Assembly (NCBI GenBank): GCA_032209605.1 | Contig: JASFXZ010000001.1 | Location: forward strand, 45,574,619-45,638,618 | Length of the DNA: 64,000 bases | Source of the DNA: Mactromeris polynyma | Lineage: Eukaryota > Mollusca > Bivalvia > Venerida > Mactridae | Direction of reading: 5' to 3' | Shown here: positions 55,301 to 64,000 of the stretch, one piece after another | Layout of the letters: the number at the start of each line of letters is the position of its first letter | Position numbering within the stretch: position 1 is the stretch's first letter | Notes under the pieces: model-generated | Told to the model about the DNA's origin: nothing | The model's input: only the letters and a program-made list of their open reading frames with translations | Database searches by the model: none | Program-made: the position numbers and the translations under genes

Positions 55301-58300
55301 CCTTCCCTCTCTACAACAACTCCCTCTCTACAGCAACTCCCTCTCTACAACAACTCCCTCTCTACAACAACTCCCTCTCTACATCAACTCCATCTCTACA
55401 ACAACTCCCTCTCTACAACAACATCCTCTCTACAACAACACCCTATCTTCAGCACCTCCCTCTCTACATCAACTCCCTCTTCACAACAACTCCCTCTCTA
55501 CAACAACTCCCTCTCTACATCAACTCCCTCTCTACATCAACTCCCTCTTTACAACAACTCCTATCTACAACAACACCCTATCTTCAGCACCTCCCTCTCT
55601 ACATCAACTCCCTCTTCACAACAACTCCCTCTCTACAACAACTCCCTCTCTACATCAACTCCCTCTCTACATCAACTCCCTCTCTACAACAACTCCTATC
55701 TACAACAACTCCCTCTCTACATCAACTCCCTCTTCACAACAACTCCCTCTCTACAACAACTCCCTCTCTACAACAACTCCCTCTCTACATCAACTCCCTC
55801 TTTACAACAACTCCCTCTCTATAACAACTCCCTCTCTACAACAACTCCCTCTCTACAACAACTCCCTCTTCACAACAACTCCCTCTCTACATCAACTCCC
55901 TCTCTACAACAACTCCCTCTCTACATCAACTCCCTCTTTACAACAACTCACTCTCTACATCAACTCCCTCTCTACATCAACTCCCTCTTTACAACAACTC
56001 CCTCTCTACATCAACTCCCTCTCTACAACAACTCCCTCTCTACATCAACTCCCTCTCTACATCAACTCCCTCTCTACATCAACATCCTCTCTACATCAAC
56101 TCCCTCTCTACATCAACTCCCTCTCTACATCAACTCCCTCTCTACATCAACTCCCTCTCTACATCAACTCCCTCTCTACAACAACATCCTCTCTACATCA
56201 ACTCCCTCTCTACATCAACTCACTCTCTACAACAACATCCTCTCTTCATCAACTCCCTCTCTACATCAACTCCCTCTCTACATCAACTCACTCTCTACAT
56301 CAACATCCTCTCTACATCAACTCACTCTCTACAACAACATCCTCTCTACATCAACTCCCTCTCTACATCAACTCACTCTCTACAACAACATCCTCTCTAC
56401 ATCAACTCCCTCTCTACATCAACTCCCTCTCTACAACAACACCCTCTCTACATCAACTCACTCTCTACAACAACTCCCTCTCTACAACAACATCCTCTCT
56501 ACATCAACTCCCTCTTTACAACAACTCCCTCTCTACATCAACATCCTCTCTACATCAACTCCCTCTTTGCAACAACTCCCTCTCTACATCAACTCCCTCT
56601 CTACATCAACTCCCTCTCTACATCAACTCCCTCTCTACATCAACATCCTCTCTACATCAACTCCCTCTCTACATCAACTCCCTCTCTACATCAACTCCCT
56701 CTCTACATCAACTCCCTCTCTACATCAACTCCCTCTCTACAACAACATCCTCTCTACATCAACTCCCTCTCTACATCAACTCACTCTCTACAACAACATC
56801 CTCTCTTCATCAACTCCCTCTCTACATCAACTCACTCTCTACATCAACATCCTCTCTACATCAACTCACTCTCTACAACAACATCCTCTCTACATCAACT
56901 CCCTCTCTACATCAACTCACTCTCTACAACAACATCCTCTCTACATCAACATCCTCTCTACATCAACTCCCTCTCTACATCAACTCACTCTCTACAACAA
57001 CATCCTCTCTACATCAACTCCCTCTCTACATCAACTCCCTCTCTACATCAACATCCTCTCTACATCAACTCCCTCTCTACATCAACTCCCTCTCTACATC
57101 AACTCCCTCTCTACATCAACTCCCTCTCTACATCAACTCCCTCTCTACAACAACATCCTCTCTACATCAACTCCCTCTCTACATCAACTCACTCTCTACA
57201 ACAACATCCTCTCTTCATCAACTCCCTCTCTACATCAACTCACTCTCTACATCAACATCCTCTCTACATCAACTCACTCTCTACAACAACATCCTCTCTA
57301 CATCAACTCCCTCTCTACAACAACTCACTCTCTACAACAACATCCTCTCTACATCAACTCCCTCTCTACATCAACTCCCTCTCTACAACAACTCCCTCTC
57401 TACATCAACTCCCTCTTTACATCAACTCCCTCTCTACATCAACTCCATCTCTACATCAACTCCCTCTCTACATCAACTCCCTCTCTACATCAACTCCCTC
57501 TCTACAACAACATCCTCTCTACATCAACTCCCTCTTTACAACAACTCCCTCTCTACATCAACATCCTCTCTACATCAATTCCCTCTTTGCAACAACTCCC
57601 TCTTTACAACAACATCCTCTCTACATCAACTCCCTCTTTACAACAACTCCCTCTCTACAACAACTCTATCTCTACAACAACTCCCTCTCTACAACAACAT
57701 CCTATCTACAACAACACCCTCTCTTCAGCACCTCCCTCTCTACAACAACTCCCTCTCTACAACAACTCCCTCTCTACATCAACTCCCTCTTTACAACAAC
57801 TCCCTCTCTATAACAACTCCCTCTCTACAACAACTCTCTCTCTACATCAACTCCCTCTTCACAACAACTCCCTCTCTACATCAACTCCCTCTCTACAACA
57901 ACTCCCTCTCTACATCAACATCCTCTCTACATCAACTCCCTCTTTACAACAACTCCCTCTCTATAACAACTCCCTCTCTACAACAACTCCCTCTCTACAT
58001 CAACTCCCTCTTTACATCAACTCCCTCTCTACATCAACTCCATCTCTACATCAACTCCCTCTCTACATCAACTCCCTCTCTACATCAACTCCCTCTGTAC
58101 AACAACATCCTCTCTACATCAACTCCCTCTTTACAACAACTCCCTCTCTACATCAACATCTTCTCTACATCAACTCCCTCTTTGCAACAACTCCCTCTTT
58201 ACAACAACATCCTCTCTACATCAACTCCCTCTTTACAACAACTCCCTCTCTACAACAACTCCATCTCTACAACAACTCCCTCTCTACAACAACATCCTCT

Positions 58301-59677
58301 CTACAACAACACCCTCTCTTCAGCACCTCCCTCTCTACAACAACTCCCTCTCTACAACAACTCCCTCTTTACAACAACTCCCTCTCTATAACAACTCCCT
58401 CTCTACAACAACTCCCTCTCTACATCAACTCCCTCTTCACAACAACTCCCTCTCTACATCAACTCCCTCTCTACAACAACTCCCTCTCTACATCAACATC
58501 CTCTCTACATCAACTCCCTCTTTGCAACAACTCCCTCTCTACAACAACATCCTCTCTACATCAACTCCCTCTTTACAACAACTCCCTCTCTATAACAACT
58601 CCCTCTCTACAACAACTCCCTCTCTACATCAACTCCCTCTCTACAACAACTCCCTCTCTACATCAACATCCTCTCTACATCAACTCCCTCTTTGCAACAA
58701 CTCCCTCTCTACAACAACATCCTCTCTACATCAACTCCCTCTTTACAACAACTCCCTCTCTATAACAACTCCCTCTCTACAACAACTCCCTCTCTACATC
58801 AACTCCCTCTTTACATCAACTCCCTCTCTACATCAACTCCCTCTCTACAACAACTCCCTCTCTACATCAACATCCTCTCTACATCAACTCCCTCTTTGCA
58901 ACAACTCCCTCTCTACAACAACATCCTCTCTACATCAACTCCCTCTTTACAACAACTCCCTCTCTATAACAACTCCCTCTCTACAACAACTCCCTCTCTA
59001 CATCAACTCCCTCTTCACAACAACTCCCTCTCTACATCAACTCCCTCTCTACAACAACTCCCTCTCTACATCAACATCCTCTCTACATCAACTCCCTCTT
59101 TGCAACAACTCCCTCTCTACATCAACTCCCTCTCTACATCAACTCCCTCTTTACAACAACTCCCTCTCTACAACAACATCCTCTCTACATCAACTCCCTC
59201 TTTACAACAACTCCCTCTCTATAACAACTCCCTCTCTACAACAACTCCCTCTCTACATCAACTCCCTCTTCACAACAACTCCCTCTCTACATCAACTCCC
59301 TCTCTACAACAACTCCCTCTCTACATCAACATCCTCTCTACATCAACTCCCTCTTTACAACAACATCCTCTCTACATCAACTCCCTCTTTACAACAACTC
59401 CCTCTCTACAACAACTCCATCTCTACAACAGCTCCCTCTCTACAACAACATCCTCTCTACAACAACACCCTCTCTTCAGCACCTCCCTCTCTACAACAAC
59501 TCCCTCTTTACAACAACTCCCTCTCTACATCAACTCCCTCTTCACAAAAACTCCCTCTCTACAACAACTCCCTCTCTACAACAACTCCCTCTCTACATCA
59601 ACTCCCTCTCTACAACAACTCCCTCTCTACAACAACTCCCTCTCTACAACAACTCCCTCTCTACAACAACTCCCCAT
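55301..59677 (+). repeat. 17-bp minisatellite, about 257 copies, 4.4 kb
   Basis: Unit CTCCCTCTCTACATCAA / CTCCCTCTCTACAACAA with CATCCTCTCTA, CTCACTCTCTA and CTCCCTCTTTA variants, a strict 17-bp period. The plus strand lacks stops in the unit, so frames of 350-1180 codons run through it, with a 17-residue pseudo-repeat (LPLYNNSLSTTTPSLQQ) that cycles all three frames. Larger blocks recur inside the array (for example the order CATCC, CTCCC, TTTGCAACAACTCCC several times after 58150), showing later segmental duplications. Not regarded as coding. Confidence 0.96.
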
Positions 59678-59825
59678 GGGAATATTGAAACATTACAAAA
59701 CCGTTTGCATTTATTTGATATCTTTAACGGATAAAAAGTTATACTAATTTAAAGCTAAAATCCTTCATAGTTCTATATTTTGCGCAGTATCGATTATCGG
59801 ATGATGAGAATTTCTGCCACATGCC

Positions 59826-59892
59826 TCTACAACAACTCCCTCTCTACAACAACTCCCTCTCTACAACAACTCCCTCTCTACAACAACTCCCC
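59826..59892 (+). repeat. Detached mini-array of the 17-bp repeat (about 4 copies)
   Basis: CCTCTACAACAACTCCCTCT and three more units, ending ACAACAACTCCCCAT. The main array ends with the same CTCCCCAT word at 59672-59679. The 146 bp between them are unrelated to the repeat. Confidence 0.9.
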
Positions 59893-60890
59893 ATACCGAA
59901 GAATCTTCATCATCAGATAAGCCGATAGTCATCTATGCGAGTGTCGCACATCAGTGGACATAGTGGTCGGAAACACTCGGAAACACTCGGAATCGTCCGT
60001 GATTTACCGACTTATGATATGATTTCATGATCATTATCGTTCGCGACTTAATTAGCCACCCGCTGTGTTTAGCCAGCATAATGAAACTGCCCAAGGCAGT
60101 ACTAATTTATCAGAATGTTTTATACATTCATGATACTTATTGTAGCCTCTTTCGTAAAAAATGTATTGAATTATGAACAGAACATAAAGTTATTATCGAC
60201 TTGAGCGATTACAGCTCATCATCGTTAGCAAATATGTACACAAATACATCATCATGTAATGTGAAAAATAAATACATATATTAAGGAATAACATCAATAG
60301 CATTGTAATATTTGTTCTTAAATTACCTATTTCTTACATAAAGATCAATATTACAACTGATTGTATAAACAGATAATAACAAAACAAAAGAAATGGGAAT
60401 AAACTAAATTAATTCTAACGTTAAGTTTGATATTTCTCAGGTTAAGTGCGTGTTGAGTGAATAAGGCCAAGTTATATGAAGGTTTTTTTCTCATTTGATT
60501 GAAGTAATTCTAAAAAAATCAACATAGAAGGTCTTTTGTAATAATAAGTCTTAATATATTTCCTACGTAAAAGTTCGAAACAATGACATATGCACGTGAA
60601 GTGAAATTCATCTTCTAAATCATTTAAGTTACAACTTTAACAATACCTTTCACTACGTTGGATTTCATTTCTTTATTTCTTTATGCATTATAAAGTTTTG
60701 CCTTGTACTTAGTTTCGGCTAGGTAGACTGTATAATGGTACCTACTAAGCTTTCTAGTATCGTAAACATACATTTGTCTCTTTTCAACAGAAATTATAAT
60801 GACACTTATTTTGTCTGTTACAATTAAAAACATGATCTTGTATTTTTGATGATGGGGTGAAATTATTTATACCACGGACATATAAACCAT
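59893..60890. other. Non-coding stretch with inverted partner of 50745-50803
   Basis: 60020-60085 is the reverse complement of 50745-50803. Nothing else is recognised in this AT-rich stretch. Confidence 0.5.
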
Positions 60891-63425
60891 GGGCCCGTTT
60901 TATCAATATTCGTACGAACGAGCGTTCGCAAGATACGAAATGTTCGTAAGAATTGTCTTACGAAAATATTTACGACCGTTTTATCAACGCGGTCGTTAGT
61001 ATAACAGTAATCTTACGAATAAGAATGTTCGTGCGCACAGTAAATCAGTACACGCTCTTCACGGGGAGGTCAAAAAAGCGTATCTCGCGGGTGTCAGGAC
61101 ACTACGGACCACGGGCATTACGGACCAGACACTTAGGTATTATTTAGGGACATAACGGGCCAAGCATTTTAAAAAAAATACCTTCAATAATGATTACCTT
61201 TAACGAATGCATAAACTGATTGTTACATTATCATTATTCGTGATTTTATGGTAAATTCGAGGTTAGATCGATACATATATTAGAATATCAACCAACATTT
61301 AACACAGCATGATTTTGCATGGCGCACTTGAAAACTTACTTGTGTAAAAGGAGCCCAAAATTATGAATTGAAGACGTTTTAGCCATTGTAGCAACAGCAC
61401 TGAATTAGCCCATTCAAATATTTTTGCGTTAAGATGAGCCAGATACATTTTAACACAGTGTATATGTTTGCATATCATGCCCACAACTATGTTGGTCTCT
61501 TAATTTAAAACGTATAAATTTGAGGAAAATATGAATGTTCAAGATTGCATCATTTATAAAAAGTAATATTTCCTTATGACTCATCAAAGTCGAAAGAAAG
61601 AATGAATACAGGCATTATATTTTTTCAATATATCTGTGGGCCGGATTGTGGTGCATTTATGCAAACAAACTCTAGCCAACTTATTCAAATACTGAAAAGA
61701 ATCCCATGTCAGTTTTAGTTTGAATAGAAATTCTTTATAAGACAGATAATATGAATTCGAAGCTTATAAAATGTAAAACTACAATTATATCCACAAGTAG
61801 ATTGAAACGTTTGCATTGAAATAAAATTGATTTATGTATTGACAACAAATGGTTAAAATTAACTAAATAGAACATTATTCGATATTTAAAATGAAATTTC
61901 ATTTTGTGACATAAAACTGTCAAGTTTTTATTGTGCCATTTTAAAAACAAATCTCTACCACCTTACACTTAAAAGTTTAATTCTTGTCATTTATAAAAAA
62001 ATCTTTAAAGCGGCAAGGCATATTCATGTAAAAAAAATAGGCATACTAACTTCTAAGAGAAAGACAAAAAACGTCGGTGGACAGCTGCTTAAAAGTAGTG
62101 GGACAACGTAAAAGAACACTGAACAGTATTCAATAAGATATGCCGGCAGATATGTCTGCCTTATCTTTCTTAATACATCATGGGTGATCAGGTTTGCTAT
62201 TGCAGGTCTGATACTAATTATATAAGTTGCGAATGTTTACCCAACAGGGGCTGGTCATAAGAGGTTCGAACTGAAATATGAAAGTACTGTAGTGATGTGG
62301 TGCTTGATGAGGTGCTCGAAGCCATGCCCCCCTCTACACCGGCAGGGCGCTCTACCAACTGTACTAACCAGTTGGCTGTATCACCCCACACCGCTGCTCT
62401 CCTCCTACTTACGTCAGTATACTGCTGCTACCTTCATATAAATGCAGATGGATGTGCACCCAGTGTGGGGCTCGACCCCTCCCCAACTCTCGCAATGTGC
62501 TCTACCGTTTCGTCACACTCTACTACACAGCTTAAAAACTAGTATATTGAGTGGTATTCTAGCTCAGAAGAATAAAAACTTGTTTAAATAATTTATTATT
62601 TTCTTGAGTTTGAACTAGAAGATGTAATTTATTGATGAATTAATACTTTATTTTGTAGTCAAATATCATTGAGGATGTCATTTAGCAGGTGATGTTAAGG
62701 ATGCAGACTATTGTTAAAGAAAGTGTGATGTGCTGCTTAAAGTCACAACCACTGTAATTCTAATGATTTATAGGAGTTCATAATAGAAATAGTAACGATC
62801 AAACAAACCATTAAATGGCCAAATTATAATCATTTACCTGTCTTAATATATATTCATCCAGTTCATGTCTTAACAGTTTAAAATTAGGCTTAACAATAAT
62901 CAAATAACAATATTCAATTTTAAAGGTTGTATGACATAGTTGATTCTGTACTTTAAATGTAAACCACACATTTTAATTCCATGTACAATGCCACATACAC
63001 ACTTCTTATTCCATCTACAAATTACTTTTTGGTTGTCAGTAGTTTTACTTTGTGACTGATTATATAACGTTGATTGACTACTGTATCAGCTAGTATGTAT
63101 GGAATCATCTTATACTTAGAAGATAACAATAAATACTTATTAATATATATTTTTTCAGAAATGCCAGACAATTTCATGTGATATGAAGTAGATGAATTGA
63201 TAAAAAAGTACTACTGTTGATTAATGTGAAATTTTAATATCATGATTATTGTTACGAACGTTACGAATGCCTATAACCATTCGTAGCATTTTCGTTAAAA
63301 CTTACGAATTCGTAGCGACTGCATGCGTACGAACATTTTGATAAAACGCTCTTGAGATTGTAAGAACGTCGTAAGAAAATCTTACGAAAATTTCGTGCGT
63401 AAGAACGTTTTGATAAAACGGGCCC
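60891..63425. mobile_element. Harbinger-like non-autonomous TIR element, 2.5 kb, 3-bp TSD
   Basis: Left end GGGCCCGTTTTATCAA; the reversed right end GGGCCCGTTTTATCAAAACG. CAT lies on both sides (60888-60890, 63426-63428). Each arm has a second inner GTTTTATCAA-type copy and many TTCGTAAG/CTTACGAA words. A 3-bp duplication with GGGCCCGTTT-type ends is typical of PIF/Harbinger (inference). No transposase or Myb-like frame is inside; the interior is AT-rich and includes tRNA-like sequence at 62291-62520. Confidence 0.78.
62291..62520 (-). mobile_element. Two tRNA-like segments in tandem (SINE-like)
   Basis: On the minus strand, 62520-62440 has ACGGTAGAGCACATTGCGAG and B-box-like GGGTCGAGCCCCACAC. 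About 60-80 bp on, 62382-62300 has TTAGTACAGTTGGTAGAGCG (A-box-like) and GGCTTCGAGCACC (B-box-like). Neither folds into an obvious intact tRNA, so SINE heads or tRNA pseudogenes are more likely than functional genes. Confidence 0.5.
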
Positions 63426-63728
63426 CATATGTCTATATTCGGGTATTTCTTTAATATATTTGCAAATAAACATTCTGGACGCATTAATTTTTTTAATATT
63501 ACCAGAGACATAAATGATAAGTTATATCATTTTTTTTGCAAGCTAATCTGTCATATATTGAAGAGAATAAGTATCAAATGTATAGTATTCATGTAATGAT
63601 CTATCTTGCAGAAAACGATATAAAACTTAAAAAATGTGAAACTTAATAGATTCTACTTTGAAATTTATTTTATAAAAGTCATGCAACTATTTGTCTAAAT
63701 GATTGTAACATCTGTATTTTACAATAAG
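63426..63728. other. Non-coding flank between Harbinger-like element and LINE fragment
   Basis: No feature recognised. Confidence 0.35.
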
Positions 63729-63729
63729 A

Positions 63730-64000
63730 AACAATATCATATAATCACGATCCGAACATATTGTCTGACCATTGTGTAGTTGATTTTTCGTTTACGTTTG
63801 ATAATCTTGTTGAGTCAAATACAAGTATTCACAAACCAAATACTATACAGTATAAATACGTGTGGAATAAGGATAAGAAATCTAGATTTATAGAGCAGTT
63901 ATCATGTGATGAGGTTTTAAACAAGTTGGAAAGTTTTAACTCTTGTATAACGCTTGCACAAAATAATACTGATATTGATTGTTGTATTTCGGAATTTTCT
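63730..64000 (+). pseudogene. Non-LTR retrotransposon (LINE) endonuclease C-terminus, partial
   Basis: From 63730 to the window end one frame is open: NHDPNILSDHCVVDFSFTF, then QYKYVWNKDKKSRFIEQL and onward. The SDHC-x-V segment is the last catalytic motif of the endonuclease/exonuclease/phosphatase fold that starts ORF2 of many LINEs, and a YxWNKD linker after it is usual. An in-frame TAA lies just upstream at about 63722, so the N-terminal endonuclease half is lost (5' truncation) or out of frame. The element continues past the window edge, so whether a reverse transcriptase follows is unknown. Confidence 0.65.

Noticed and set aside
55223..58765. 1180-codon plus-strand open frame of LPLYNNSLSTTTPSLQQ-type repeats
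   Set aside because: The 17-bp unit has no stop in any plus frame, and frames interchange freely. No domain, no conserved non-repeat part and no splice context. Kept only as a finding to test.
62297..62542. 81-codon plus frame
   Set aside because: It overlaps two tRNA-like segments on the opposite strand; no protein features.

Overview
The window is eukaryotic nuclear DNA, most likely from a mollusc or another marine invertebrate. The evidence is spliced genes with phase-consistent GT-AG introns, tRNA-derived SINEs, many TIR-type DNA transposons and MITEs, a non-LTR retrotransposon fragment, and very abundant minisatellite arrays. The molluscan placement is inference from family content (RING/B-box protein, alpha-arrestin, WSCD-like sulfotransferase) and repeat style; the species cannot be named from the sequence.

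Layout. 1-0.85 kb: decayed hAT-type transposase (minus strand). 2.5-3.25 kb: intact single-exon RING/B-box (TRIM-like) gene (plus). 7.24-20.0 kb: complete seven-exon alpha-arrestin (ARRDC-like) gene (plus). Its exons sum to 1149 bp (382 aa plus stop) and it carries a PPxY motif; introns 1, 2 and 5 hold tandem arrays, intron 1 also a transposon nested in another, and intron 6 a Mutator-like TIR element plus a SINE. 20-37 kb: no convincing host gene, but a 2.1-kb array of 48/49-bp units, several DNA elements, a SINE with a 14-bp target duplication and a perfect (CCGA)n tract of 542 bp. 38.6-42.7 kb: three downstream exons of a minus-strand sulfotransferase gene, whose last codons and stop lie in the first unit of a 67-bp satellite running on for about 1.4 kb. 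42.8-49.0 kb: arrays of 15, 30 and 70 bp. 49.6-54.1 kb: a segment bounded by inverted arms of about 185 bp. 55.3-59.7 kb: a 17-bp array. 60.9-63.4 kb: a Harbinger-like TIR element. 63.7 kb to the end: a LINE endonuclease fragment.

By adding up the arrays, roughly 19-20 kb (about 30 %) of the window is tandem repeat; host coding sequence is under 5 %. Most long open frames here (up to 1180 codons) are translations of stop-free repeat units, not genes. The three host genes look unrelated and do not form a pathway. The most interesting structures are the satellite that overlaps a coding 3' end, a transposon insertion with its empty site elsewhere in the same window, and an array apparently expanded from inside a short dispersed repeat.
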